Origin: Lepas anatifera
Lineage: Eukaryota > Arthropoda > Thecostraca > Lepadidae
Direction of reading: 5' to 3'
Assembly: GCA_034440635.1 (NCBI GenBank)
Contig: JAOTON010000900.1
Span: 1-64,000 of the forward strand
Length of the DNA stretch: 64,000 nt
The translations under genes were made by a program, and so were the position numbers. Shown here piece after piece: positions 1-10,793 of the stretch (the first letter of the stretch is position 1; each line of letters starts with the position of its first letter). Below the pieces are notes generated by a model. It searched no databases. It saw only the letters and a list, made by a program, of their open reading frames with translations, and had not been told where the DNA came from.

Positions 1-640
1 CCTGAAGGGGATACCACCGGTGTAAAGGCACGGACATCGTAACCGTGCCTGAACGGCGGTACCACCGGTGTAAAGGCACGGGTATCGTAACCGTGCCTGA
101 AGGAGGGTACCACCGGTGTAAAGGCACGGGTATCGTAACCGTGCCTGAACGAGGGTACCACCAGTTTAAAGGCACAGGCATCGTAACCGTGCCTGAACGG
201 GGGTACCACCGGTTTAAAGGCACGGGCATCGTAACCGTGCCTGAAGGAGAGTACCACCGGTGTAAAGGCACGGATATCGTAACCGTGCCTGAACGGGGGC
301 ACCACCGGTGTAAAGGCACGGACATCGTAACCGTGCCTGAACGGGGATAGGACCGGTTTAAAGGCACGGGTATACGACAGAAATGACCCTGCCTGAACGG
401 GGTTAGGGGCGATTTAAAGGCACGGGTATACGACAGACATAACCGTGCCTGAACGGGGATAGGATCGCTTTTAAAGGCACGGGTATACGATAGACATAAC
501 CGTGCCTGAACGGGGATAGGACCGATTGAAAGGCACGGGTATACGATAGACATAACCGTGCCTGAACGGGGATAGGACCGATTTAAAGGCACGACCATAC
601 AGAAAGCATAACCGTACCTAGCCGGGGGATACGACCCGTC
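1..640. repeat. 48/56-bp hairpin minisatellite
   Basis: About a dozen tandem units run off the left edge of the window. The first seven are spaced 48 bp apart (AAAGGCACG at 24, 72, 120, 168, 216, 264, 312, 360); later ones are 56-57 bp apart (416, 473, 529, 585) because a longer linker replaces the short one. Nearly every unit holds an inverted repeat, GGCACGG then a 9-15 nt loop then CCGTGCC, so each can form a small hairpin. The 48-bp part is open on the plus strand as a 16-residue repeat, which I attribute to the period being divisible by three. Decay begins after about 600. Confidence 0.9.
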
Positions 641-900
641 TAATGGAACGAGCATCCGGCAAATACATTTTCAGAAGAAGTGGTTTTAGATGGCAGACAA
701 AATAAACATCTAACCGGACATACACAGCATCAGATACATTTACATGAGGGTTTCAGATTCCCTTTTGTATACAATAACTTTCCTAATTTGACATTTAAGT
801 TGACAGAAAAGTGACGACCTGCTGTTGACACAGGGGCAAGTTTAGTCCAGCCAAAACATGGTCACAAAAACAAGGTGGATATTAAACAAATCATCCTATA
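641..900. other. no recognised feature
   Basis: AT-richer single-copy-looking sequence between the minisatellite and a GC-rich coding-like block. I see no gene or repeat in it. Confidence 0.5.
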
Positions 901-1201
901 TCATATTTTTACAAGGGACTTAGTGCAAGGAAGGAGGCAAGCCATTGCGATACCGTCCGTTACCCACCGTTCCGGCGGAGTCTTTTGCTGCTGCTGCTGC
1001 TGTTTCTCGGCGTGTTCGGTAGGCTGCTGCTCCTGCTCGCGGTGCGGGGCGTCAGTCGCGGAGAGGATGGCGGCGCTGAGCAGCAGCCGCCGGCCGTGGG
1101 CGGCCAGCAGGCGGCGCACGGATCGCACCATCTCGTGGAGGGCCTCGCGCTCGTACAGCGACGAGTACAGCTCGAACAGCTGCCGGCGCAGGGCGGCGCG
1201 G
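901..1201 (-). CDS. candidate exon, unknown protein
   Basis: On the minus strand an open frame from about 1200 to a stop at 901 reads as an amphipathic helical segment (RRQLFELYSSLYERE, then VRSVRRLLAAHGRRLLL), followed by a Gln run encoded by CAG repeats (about 984-1002) and a hydrophilic tail. High GC and Arg/Leu/Glu-rich composition resemble coding sequence more than the other frames do. An AG at 1203-1202 could be an acceptor, but its phase does not fit the donor of the candidate exon at 1734-1477, so the two are not shown to belong together. I do not recognise the protein. It could be a chance open frame in GC-rich DNA. Confidence 0.25.
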
Positions 1202-1476
1202 CTCCGTCAGTGTCGACGCTGGCCTCCGGCAACCAACAGAGCCGGCAGTTCGGACCAGAGACAGAGCTGGCACTTGGAACAGAGTACACAAACCGCCTAT
1301 TTAACACAATCAGTGATTGAGACGCTTTCTCAGCCGACAAGTACAGGGGTGCCGTACAATTCCATCCTAAAAAAATGCACCTGATCCTGCTTGGTCCCAA
1401 AACTGTAAGGTGCCAGCTTGCCGTGCCGGAGGTACCACTGGTCTGTGTTGGGTGCGTGCAGGGCGCGCTGTCTCAC

Positions 1477-1734
1477 CTGCAGAGAGCGGCGGGTGCGGTA
1501 GATGAGCACGAACTCGCACTGCACCACCGAGAGTCGCAGCAGCGCGCGCGACTGCTGCACCAGCGCGCTCACCAGCCGCCGGTGCAGCGACACCAGCGAG
1601 CGTACCACCGGGCCGCCGCCGCCGCCGCTCAGCAGGCGGCAGGAGGCGGCGCCGGCAGCGCTGGCACGCGCCGCCGCCGCCCGCGCCGCCGGCACCGCCA
1701 CGCAGGAGCGGCCCGACTTCAGCAGCGCCAGCAT
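1477..1734 (-). CDS. candidate first coding exon, possibly mitochondrial presequence
   Basis: From an ATG at 1734 the minus strand is open for exactly 86 codons to a strong donor-like CAG|GTGAGA (GT at 1476-1475). The N-terminus (MLALLKSGRSCVAV, then many Ala and Arg, then RLLSGG) is rich in Arg, Ala and Ser with no acidic residues, as in mitochondrial targeting peptides. It is followed by VRSLVSLHRRLVSALVQQS and LSVVQCEFVLIYRTRRSLQ. An acceptor-like TTACTGAGCAG lies just upstream, so a 5' untranslated exon is possible. I do not recognise the family. Other frames here are also open because of the high GC, so this is tentative. Confidence 0.33.
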
Positions 1735-1740
1735 CGTCAC

Positions 1741-2885
1741 TGCTCAGTAACCAGGCCGACAGACGGCGGTCGCCGCTGCTGTCAGGCGGCCAAGAAGACT
1801 CGGCGGAACAGCAGCACCTCTGGGGATCACCCAAACGGTCCAGTAAGACTTTAGACACAGCAACCACTGCCGTAACGACATTTTTTCTACATCTTGGCAA
1901 ATTGTGGACTGTGCAGTCCAGTGGACAGTTCGGTTATATCTTTACACGAGCTGCACTAAAGGTCTCCTACACCTTATACCGATCACATTCCGGTCCCGAC
2001 AGACGGCACGTCTAAAACGAAGCCATAAGAAGCTGATTCAAGCGCATGACACAAATAGAATCAACGATTGACCACTCACAGTATCGCAGCACATTCAAAT
2101 ATTACTAATAATATAAATAATGTATCCCACTGCCCCACGCCCAACAAAGGCCCCACGCTTAACACGCTTGGCATGTGCGTCGTCACTTCGTCTAAAACGA
2201 ATAGCTGGGCTCAAAATAAGCACAATAGCTAGCGGCAACACCGATTCGCGCCACCATTGGACAACAGCAAACAGAAATAGATCAAAAGACCGAAATATTA
2301 CTCTAAGTTTTGCTGGCTTAGACTGAAAACCTCGGGCCAAGCGTTAACAATGCCTGGTTCAATACACGAGTGCCTATAGGTGGAAACATGTACAGCCAGT
2401 CACCACCATTTTTGGCTGATACTATTGACGTCACACATGCTGTGATGACGTCAGCTTCTAACGACTGAATTCCGAGATCCTTAAAACGCGCGGGTCAGGG
2501 TGAACTACCAGCTTTAGTTTCAAGCTTGAACGCAAAACATATGTTTGGAAGAACCCACGTTAGACAAGACGGATCCATTATTTTAATCAAAATATATTTA
2601 GCCATATTCGTGCCATATCAGTCGGCATTTTGAGTGCAACAATGAAGGTGTTGTTGAATAATTTCAACAAAATTGATATTAGTTGGAAATATTAGAAATG
2701 TCATGGTGTCTTTTGGATCATCAAATCTAAAATCGAAAATTATTTTCTCTGAGTTTGATAGGAGCACAAGATTGGGTACTTGTTCAACCCACATGAATAA
2801 TAACTTTTAGAGATTCGCGACACATGTAATTCTGAGGTCGTATGGCGTCGGACGGGAAAGGGAATGAGCCAGGCTTGAGGTAGGG
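1741..2885. other. intergenic, no gene seen
   Basis: I find no convincing gene or repeat. The only notable sites are two palindromic TGACGTCA boxes at 2426-2433 and 2446-2453. Confidence 0.5.
2426..2453. promoter_or_regulatory. paired CRE/ATF-like TGACGTCA boxes
   Basis: Two exact TGACGTCA palindromes lie 20 bp apart start to start. This is the canonical CREB/ATF binding sequence. There is no convincing transcription start next to them, so a regulatory role is only possible. Confidence 0.25.
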
Positions 2886-2886
2886 C

Positions 2887-2995
2887 AGGGCGCCAAATCC
2901 TGCCTCTGGGTGGGCTCGAACCCACGACACCCTCCACTTACAGAATGGCATAAGCCGAACCGAGCGCGCTAACCGATTAGGACACCATTCACACA
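2887..2995 (-). repeat. tRNA-derived SINE or tRNA pseudogene
   Basis: The minus strand reads TAATCGGTTAGCGCGCTCGG (A-box-like D arm) and then GTGGGTTCGAGCCCACC (B-box-like T arm), spaced as in a tRNA. The anticodon region is too long and unpaired for a working tRNA. I read it as a pol III tRNA-like head of a SINE or a dead tRNA copy. Confidence 0.5.
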
Positions 2996-3466
2996 GGAAA
3001 AATCCTTTAAAGAAGCTCCTAACGGCATATGAAAATTGCACCTCCATACATTTCTCAGAATATCCCCAAAAACCTGCCACGTTGCCCTGGCTACATTGTT
3101 TATAGCTGGACCGAGAAATGATATCTAAAATCGACCAACACAATGCACAAATGTACACAAATATTAATATAAACTGGGACAAACTCTTGCTCACTGTTGC
3201 TGATTCAATTCGCTGTAACGAAAAGAAGCAAATGGTGCCTAAAGTTGATTCTTTCTCAACTCTATCAGACAGTAGAGCCCAGAAAATCTTCTCTAACATG
3301 TCACCTGGTTTGTTTTGTCATGACCTCAATATTGACCTGAGCCAAAAAGTGACTGATGTAGTTTCTTCATAAATTTGCATGAACTATCCACCAGCGTTCA
3401 CGCTTTTTTCGCTATCCCGCAAAGGTGCCAGGTTTGAGGAGGGGGGAGTGTTTGAACACCCCCACA

Positions 3467-3507
3467 ATGACGAAGGTGGCTCGGAGGCTCACTGGGGCGC
3501 GGGTTAA
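3467..3507 (-). mobile_element. terminal fragment of TTAA-flanked MITE
   Basis: The stretch ending GGGGCGCGGGTTAA (TTAA at 3504-3507) matches, with several substitutions, the terminus of the ~1.03 kb TTAA family seen intact at 8641, 36043 and 41517. I could not find a partner end to the left, so it is listed as a solo end. Confidence 0.35.
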
Positions 3508-3679
3508 GAGGGAAAAACTCCTTTGCCACTCTTAAGATCCGTCTTATACTTATATTAATTTTGTTTTTTTCCGTAAGTGGCATAAATTTTGTTTTGAGAG
3601 AGAAGAGACCAGCGATCCTCTTAACTAGTCCATGAAGGAAATCTGTCAGTACTCGAAACACTCACTGTGGATCATTAAG

Positions 3680-4265
3680 CCACAATTCTGAATTTCACTG
3701 ATCAGAGACCTTTGACTTTTGAACTCACCTCCCATGTTTCACGGACAGGTCACATAGGTTTATAGCATATGAGTCAAAGCACAGATTGAGGTTGTTCACT
3801 CTTGCGGCTATTTAAAAACAAATCCTGATCAAAAGCAGCCAGAGTGGCAAAATGGGCCATAACAGGCGTGAATCAGGTCATTGAACTGAACCAGAAGTTG
3901 ACCTGATGACTTGTGATTTTGATAACATAAATATTTGACGTTATTCAAAATCAGCGTCCAGAAGTATCCCTCTGAAAGTAATTATTAGGCATATTGGGCA
4001 ATTCTGTGTTTTACCGGTCAGTGACCTATGACCTCACTTCCTGCATTACCTAGCAAGGTTCCATAAGTGTCTAGCATATGGATCGAGGTGTGAATGTTGC
4101 TTTGCCAACTTAAAGATCATACAAATGTGATTTGTTACAAACAAATTCCAGGCAATAGCAGCCAGAACGGCAAAATCGGACGCCAAAAGGGCGAAATCAG
4201 GTCATTGACCGGACTTAGAAGGTGACCTTGTGACCTAAGGTACAAAAATGTCATCAATCGCGAGT
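3680..4265. repeat. diverged ~0.3 kb tandem duplication
   Basis: About 3680-3960 and 3995-4265 are related direct copies roughly 318 bp apart. Shared landmarks include GACCTNTGAC, TCTAGCATATG versus TATAGCATATG, AGCAGCCAGA(A/G)(C/T)GGCAAAAT and AATCAGGTCATTGA. Both contain several AGGTCA/TGACCT half-sites, as do the TTAA elements elsewhere in the window. Confidence 0.6.
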
Positions 4266-4269
4266 ACTC

Positions 4270-4715
4270 GTGACGACCAGCACGATGGTTTTTATCGACG
4301 AAAATTTCATACTTTGCACACTGGTCTTTAAGGGCTTTGATTCCTCCAGTGTGCAAAGTATGGCACTTTCGCCAAGATCTCGTCGGTGCGAGTGCCCTTG
4401 GAGACAGGAGCGAGTGGTACAAATTTTATAAACCTGGTACGAATTTGTGAGACTGGTGCGAGGAAGGTGGCACTGAAAACCAAACAAATAATGGCTAAAT
4501 GGTTATAAAGACACAGGAGGGGCCTTAAAAAGTCCTCAACTAACTAACTAAGAAGAGAGGTAGCATTGCAGCGTGTGGGTAGGAATGGGTGCGTTTTTCT
4601 CCCTAGTATATGGCAGATTGGTGCAAATTTTTGGTGGCTGGCAGTGCGAGAATTTTAGATGGCTGGTGCGACTCGTCTGGCCTGCTGCCATACTTTGCAG
4701 ACTGGTGATTCCTTA
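4270..4715 (-). repeat. interspersed repeat, family shared with 29930-30735
   Basis: Read as its reverse complement, this block matches 30280-30600 in order: TACCTCTCTT, CTCCTGTGTCTTTATAA, GTGTTGCCTTCC-like and CAAATTCGCACCAG-like motifs, and the core TGCAAAGTATGGCAGCAGGC. Ends are not sharp enough to assign a transposon class. Confidence 0.55.
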
Positions 4716-4719
4716 AGTG

Positions 4720-6890
4720 GGCCGGAGCCCAACACCGTCACCTTCACCTTGAGATTGTCGGAGTTTGGAGGCCGACTACGGCCTGCGGGTTCCGTTCTTG
4801 GCAAGCTCGTGATCTTCGTGCGTGTCTCAGTCTTGGTCAGGTACAGTGTACCTGATATCGGCCCAGTGCGTGTCTAATCTACTCTTGAATTCTGACAGGG
4901 GTTGTGCACCAACAACTGAAGCAGGGAGCCCGCTTCCAATCATTAACAGCTCGACAACCAAGAGCATTGCGTCGAACCCTCGAAACAGCGTCGGGTTTAA
5001 CGAGATTCCAAGCATGACCCCGAGTACGTGAGTTTGGGTCGAAGCGAAAAACTGGACCGGATCTTGGTCTACGCCACCGTGCAGTAGTTGAAATATTTTC
5101 AACATGTCTCCACGACGACGCCTGTAGTACAGGGACGGTAGTCTCAGATTGCACAATCTATCTGTATACTGGGTCTGCCATAGAGTGGGAATCATTCGTG
5201 TAGCACGCCTCTGAACGCGCTCAATCAACTTCTGATCCGCTCTGTTGAATGGGCCCCACACGACATTCCCGTACTCGACGAGAGGACGAACCACTGCCTT
5301 GTATAGTCGAGGGAGAGTGGTCTGGTCCAGGTTGGCAAAAGACCTCCTAATGACTGCCAGCAATCGAGTAGCCTTGGAAACGGCGTTTGCTGCCTGCTCA
5401 CGGAACTTAAGATCCGAGTCTATCACGATACCAAGGTCTTTTTCCTCGTGAGTGCTAGACAGGAGGGCACCACCCAGCGTATATACATGTCTGCTGCTGT
5501 TGTTGCCAATGTGTAACACAGAGCATTTGTCCCTATTAAACGGCAGCTGCCACATGACAGACCATCGGAGAAGCGAGTCAATGTCCCCCTGCAATGATTC
5601 TCGTGCCTTCGGGTTGTTCGCCTGGGTGTAGAGCTTGGTATCGTCAGCGAAGATCTTAACAGTCGATTTCACATGGTCCGGAAGGTCATTAACGTACACT
5701 AAGAATAGAACGGGCCCCAGAACCGACCCCTGCGGAGCGCCACTTCGAACCGTGAGCCAGTCTGACACCGAAGCACCAACCACCACTCGCTGTAATCTGC
5801 CAGTCAAAAAAGCTCGGATCCAGTTGAGAACTTTTCCCTGCACCCCATATGCATGTAGTTTGTGGAGAAGACGGGCATGAGGCACTTAGTCGAAGGCCTT
5901 TCGAAAATCCATGTACACTGTGTCGATTGAGTGTCTAGCCTCCATCAATCTGCTCCCATCATCCAACACCTCCAGTAGTTGCGTGTCACATGAGCGCTTG
6001 GGTCTGAAGCCATGTTGTTCACACAAGAGCAAATTGTGCCTGGTAAGGTGCCCAAGGAGCTCATCATGTATGATGGATTCCATCACCTTACACGGGATGG
6101 CAGTCAGGCTAACTGGGCGGTAATTCCCAGGACTGTGCTTGTCCCCCTTTTTGTAAATCGGTACGATTGATCCCAGCTTCCAGTCCTTCGAATTTCACCA
6201 CTGTCAAGAGAGCTCCTGAAGAGCTTGGCCAATGGGAGGGCCAATGTGTCTCTGGATTTGTATAGAATCCGCGCGTGCATGAGATCAGGTCCAGGTGAGG
6301 AGTTCTTTTTCAGGTTCGTGAGCTTGAGTGCTACCGCCTGAGGCAGAATCGCTAGATCATCCAGGAATGGTCCAGTGCATCGAATACCAGAAAGGAGGGA
6401 TCCAGCTGGTATCCTCCACTGTAAACCCACTAGTGAAGCAATAATTCAAAATCCTAGCTTTCTCCTCATCAGAGGCCTCCAGATCACCATTTGGGGTATG
6501 CAAGTCTTCAACTTTCCCTTTCGTTTTCAGGCGGCTGTTGACATACCTCCAAAAGGCTTTGGGATTTGTTCTGGCGTTCTGTGCAAGTTGGTACTCGTGA
6601 TTTCTCTGGAGCTGGCGGGTAAGCTTATGAAGCTTTGCCGTGCACAATGCAAAACGTCTGTGATCAATGATGTCCCCAGTGCATCGATAAATTATCCACA
6701 GCTGGCTTTTCCTGTCCTTGAGCCTGAGAGCTGCACTGGTCATATATAAATTCTTTCTATTAGTCCTAGGCCTCACTTCCGGGATGCATACTGCAATGAT
6801 GCCTTTGAGAGTGTTCATGAAGAGTTGGTATAAACTATCTGTATTAAGCTCTGGCGAGCCCCAGTCTGCTTCCATCAAATGAGCTCCCAG
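4720..6890 (-). mobile_element. 5'-truncated, mutated non-LTR retrotransposon (CR1/jockey-like)
   Basis: A minus-strand relic of a LINE ORF2. From 6878 downwards come a pre-RT linker region (KAFWRYVNSRLK), the SSPGPD segment, the IVPIYKKGD and NYRPVSL motifs, RT motifs GFRPKRS and FRKAFD, then APQGSVLGP, the catalytic FADDTKLY and a C-terminal region to a stop at 4827. No endonuclease domain is present upstream of 6890, so the copy is 5'-truncated. The 3' tail lies between about 4720 and 4826. The clade is inferred from motif wording only; a phylogeny of the RT domain would fix it. Confidence 0.85.
4827..6878 (-). pseudogene. broken reverse transcriptase ORF
   Basis: The frame is interrupted at least three times. 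There is a shift near 6400 between the linker segment and the SSPGPD segment, another near 6190 just before the KLGSIVPIY segment, and an in-frame TAA at 5888-5886 directly after FRKAFD, where the family has Lys. The last 350 codons (5885-4827) are open and keep the FADD catalytic box. This is a dead copy. It also yields an antisense open frame at 5635-5880, which is a shadow. Confidence 0.85.
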
Positions 6891-7635
6891 GCAGTCAGTG
6901 ACTCAAACTTGATTCTGTACTTAGGCATCAATTGGAAAATTCAGCCAAAGTTTTCAGTCAGTGAGTGGAAAACTCTGGACTTTCCATTCAAATGGTGTTA
7001 AGTTTTACCAACTTTTCCTCTACATATTACATATTACATATTACCTCTACATATTACCTCTTTCATTCATTTTTATTTGCTTTCAATGATAATATTCTAG
7101 TTAAGAAAGACACCATTGGTGGTAAATTTTAATGTCACTCCAAGCAAACCTGTGGAACATGAGTGCAAAATTAAGGAAAAACGAGCAGAATTGGATGAAA
7201 ATTTCATCTCGCCTTGGTGAAGCTCTGCACCCCGCAACCAACATTTCAGGACAATGTACACGTACCACTTTACACGAAATCACTTGACGTACCTTTACCC
7301 AAATCAACACACGCTCCTTTAATATCACCGCTTTACCCAAAGCAATAGAGGCTTTACCCGTGGCAGTTGAAGAACAATTTACCACACCCGAACGTCCACA
7401 CACACACACCACCGGCAAGCGTCGAATATTAGCCGTGTTATCCCGTGTCGAATATTAGCCAGCTTTGTGTTATCCTGCCCAGCAAAACGCATTCTAGTAC
7501 GCCCCAACGCATGCGTAGTACGGTAACATGACTTAAAGATACAGTAACGCGCATGCGTGTGGCACACTATTATGCTTTTTGCCGGCAGAATAACACGGCT
7601 ATTTTTTACACCACCCAATGCTTTGCGGGACAGGC
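6891..7635. other. no recognised feature
   Basis: AT-rich sequence. A short ATATTACAT tandem occurs around 7020-7060. No gene seen. Confidence 0.5.
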
Positions 7636-7639
7636 TAAA

Positions 7640-8075
7640 AGGCCGATGAACCGTACAGATGGACAAATACAGAAAAAAACAGCACATATAGAAACAGTTT
7701 TCACTATACAAAGCAAAACTAAAAATAAGAGATACAGTTTCATTCTAAACCCAAAATTTGACCTATATAGGCAAAAATTTCACCTATACTCCAGATTCTG
7801 GAGGTTTTACTTGCAGATGAACCGTGCAAAGGGACCAATACAGCAAAACCAGACAAGATAGAGAATAATGGTTTTGACCATCAGAATCAGGGGCAAAAAT
7901 AAGGGATACAGTTTTCTTCTCGTCACACTCCGTTACGCCAGTGTGACAAAATCTCACTTTTTATTGGGCTAATTTGCCATGTTGATGGACCAATACAGCC
8001 AAAACCAGGAAAGGTAGAGGAAAACAGTTTTCACCATCAGAATCAGCGCCAAAAATAAGGGATAAAGCATGGTTT
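7640..8075. repeat. three diverged ~168-bp tandem units
   Basis: Three successive blocks share GATG(G/A)AC, ACAATACAG, AAAACCAG, CAGTTTTCACCATCAGAATC and AAAAATAAGGGATA(C/A)AG motifs at a spacing of about 168 bp. The copies have diverged in sequence. Confidence 0.6.
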
Positions 8076-8640
8076 CCGTCACGCCCCGTCACGCCCTTGT
8101 TTACAAAATTGCCTAGACAAAGAAATCTAGAGTTTTTATCCGGTAGACGTCTCCGCTCTCTGGCCTTTTCCCCAATATATCCCAAGATCCAGAACTAGCA
8201 AGAAATAATCCAACTTCCGTTCCAAACAACCCAAGATGGAAATAATCCTCATTCCAGGAGCAAAGGCGTGCTTAGGGAGAATGCTGACAGGGGATGCATT
8301 GTATAGAGGCGTGCTCAGACTGCTGTGGAGGGGGGGTGAAGGTGGGTAAAGACGTAACCAGGAGACTCCTGGCAAGAGGGTGTATAGTACAGAGGCGCAC
8401 TCAGAGTATTGGGAAGGGGATGTATTGTACAGAGGCGTGCTCTGCCTGCCATGGTGGGGAAGTATGGCCAGGAATGACGGGGGAGGGGGAAGAACTCAGC
8501 AAAGGGAGAAAGGGATGTATTGAAGATAGGCGTGCTCAGACTGCCAGGAATGGCGGGGGCGTGAACTCAGCAAAGGGAGAAAGGGATGTATTGAACACAG
8601 GCGTGCTCAAACTTCCAGGACCTGTGAGGGGGTGAAGTTA

Positions 8641-9673
8641 TTAACCCGCGCCCCACCGGGGGTCCGGCGCCACCTTCGCCCCACCGGGGGCCATCGATGG
8701 CCCCCCTCTAACTCCGAAAATATGGGCGTTAGCGCAAATCTGCAAAGTGCAATAGAAAGCTTGCGTGAATTCAGTAAGAAATTACTTCGCATGTTTTAGT
8801 GCTCAGGTCAATGGTTTGACCTCCAGAGGTCAAATTAGGTCAAGATCGGCTATTTTCACTCAAATATGCAATGATTGAGCAAACTGGGCATAACTCTTAT
8901 GTCATTAGAGCTATTGAGGCCTGGTAAAGTACATTTTATAGCAAATTGCCAGTACTTTTTCCGCTATGTGGAACGTAAAGACCTCCCGCCAGTGGTTTGA
9001 CCTCCAGAGGTCACCTCGTGACCTAATATGACCTGAGGTCACGAAAGGTCAGAAAGTGATCTTGCTGTATATCAAATGAAAGCCAGTCACCAGACAAACA
9101 CGATGGTGTTTGTTTCACCGCTCTAGCTTAATTAGGTCAAAAGTTATTGCCAAAATACCGTTTTTGACCTCTGGTGACCTTGGATGACCTTGAAAAAGTC
9201 AAAGGGTAAATATGACCCCTGGGATCCGTGAAAGAGTGTCCAAAAACGCTGTTCTGAGCAGTTTGAGTATTTGCAATCCTTTTGTGGCTTTTATATCATG
9301 AAACAGGTTTTCCCCATGCTTTTCCAATGGGAGAGGTCGCCTCGTGACCTGACCTCAGGGCACGAAATCGAAAAAATCCCGGATATACACCTTGTAGACC
9401 CTGGAGGGGTCATGAAGTGTAGGAAGTTTCAAATCGATCGACTTTGAAATGTAGCTCTTACAGAGCTCTAAAGTTGAATGAGGTGACCTTGGTTGACCTC
9501 GTCTGGTGACCTGACCTTGGGTGACCCGGGGTAAAAAATTTCAGGGATGATGGGAAAATGATGCAGTGAGAGGTAGAGCTCTCAACCGCGGTGCTGCGCC
9601 TCGTCGTTTTTCTGCTATCCCGGAAAAACCTTAGGGGGGCCATCGATGACCCCCCCGGTGGGGCGAGGGTTAA
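8641..9673 (+). mobile_element. TTAA-flanked MITE, family 1, copy 1
   Basis: A 1.03 kb element bounded by TTAA on both sides. Its ends are imperfect inverted repeats: CCCGCGCCCCACCGGGGG at the left and the complement of CCCTCGCCCCACCGGGGG at the right, each next to a palindromic GGCCATCGATGGCC. TTAA target duplications and CCC-starting ends are typical of the piggyBac superfamily. There is no open frame of useful length, so it is non-autonomous. The body is crowded with AGGTCA/TGACCT half-sites. Confidence 0.85.
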
Positions 9674-9911
9674 AGGGAGAAAAGGATCTATTGAACAGAG
9701 GCGTGCTCAGACTGCCAGGAAAGGCGGAGGGGGGCGAAGTTAGCAAAGGAAGAAAGGGATGTATTGAACAGAGGCATGCTCAGGCTGCCAGTATGGGCGG
9801 AAGGCGGTGAAGCTAGCAATGGGAGAAAGGGATGTATTGGACAGAGACGTTCTCAGACTTTTGGGAAGGGCGGGGGTGAAGTTGGCAAAGCGATAAAGGG
9901 ATGTATTGAAC

Positions 9912-10167
9912 CATAGGCGGATCCAAGGGGTAAGGGGCGCGTGCCCTTCCCCGTCGACCCTCGGCGCCCCCTGAAATAGTCATGGCGCCCCCTGAAAGAT
10001 TGATGGAACCCCCTGAAATGTCGCTTCCCAACCCCCTCCCCAGGATGCGTGCAAAAATCGGCGCCCACCGATGGATTTTGCGCCCATCTAATAGGTTTTT
10101 CCGGTCAAAAGTGGCGCCCCCCGGACTGGATGGTGCCCCTCGATCGGCAATCCTGGATCCGCCTATG
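9912..10167 (-). mobile_element. hAT-type MITE, left palindrome arm
   Basis: A 256-bp element with terminal inverted repeats CATAGGCGGATCCA. It is flanked by an 8-bp target duplication, TATTGAAC on the left and TATTGAGC on the right (one mismatch). An 8-bp duplication with GGCGGATCC-type ends is characteristic of hAT elements. The flanking octamer is the reverse complement of the one around the copy in the other arm. Confidence 0.8.
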
Positions 10168-10375
10168 TATTGAGCAGAGGCCTGCTCAGCCTGCCAGGTA
10201 GGGTGGGGGATGAAGGTAGTAACTTCTAGCAACTTCCCTTTCATAACTTCAGCCCCCCCCGCCCACTGCGAGGAAGGGTGGGGGGTGGGGGGTGAAGTTA
10301 TCAAAGGAAGTTGCTAGAAGTTGCTACCTTCATCCCCCACCCATCTTGGCAGTCTGAGCACGCCTCTGTTCAATA

Positions 10376-10641
10376 CATAGGCGGATCCAGGATTGCCGAT
10401 CGGAAGGCACCTTCCCGGTGGGGGGCACCATCCGGTCCGGGGGACGCCACTTCTGATCGGCAAAACCAATAAGATGGGCGCAGAATCCCATCGGTGGGCG
10501 CCGATTTTCGCATCCTGGGGGGCTGGGGAGCGAAATTTCAGGGGTGCCATCGACCTTTCAGGGGACACCATGACCATTTCGAGGGGGGTCGAGGGTCGAC
10601 CGGGGGGGGACGTGGACCCTTGTCCCCTGGATCTGCCTATG
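10376..10641 (+). mobile_element. hAT-type MITE, right palindrome arm
   Basis: Starts CATAGGCGGATCCAGG and ends CTGGATCTGCCTATG, with a perfect 8-bp target duplication GTTCAATA on both sides. It lies in the opposite orientation to the copy at 9912-10167 and at the mirrored target, so insertion preceded formation or homogenisation of the palindrome. Confidence 0.85.
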
Positions 10642-10793
10642 GTTCAATACATCCCTTTATCCCTTTGCTAACTTCACCCCCCCTTCCTGGCAGTCTGAGA
10701 ACGCCTCTGTCCAATACATCCCTTTTTCCCATTGCTAACTTCACCCCCTTCCCACCCTTCCTGGTAGTCTGAGCACGCTCTGTTTAACCCGCG

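Larger units (their letters stand above)
8142..10265. repeat. left arm of the inverted repeat
   Basis: Order from outside in: unique-looking 130 bp; subrepeats at 8297, 8422, 8517 and 8588 (spacing roughly 70-125 bp); the TTAA MITE 8641-9673; subrepeats at 9688, 9761, 9833 and 9902; the hAT MITE 9912-10167; and the inner edge up to the centre. Confidence 0.7.

Noticed and set aside
45..350. 101-residue repeat protein (CKGTGIVTVPE repeats) on the plus strand
   Set aside because: It is the 48-bp minisatellite read in one frame. The start is GTG, and the frame is lost as soon as units become 56 bp.
875..1854. Plus-strand Arg/Ser/Ala-rich frames opposite the candidate minus-strand exons
   Set aside because: Low-complexity composition typical of the antisense of GC-rich coding DNA. 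No splice or family support.
4827..5885. Intact reverse transcriptase gene
   Set aside because: The open 352-codon segment starts at GTG directly after an in-frame stop, and the upstream part of the domain is frameshifted. It is a relic.
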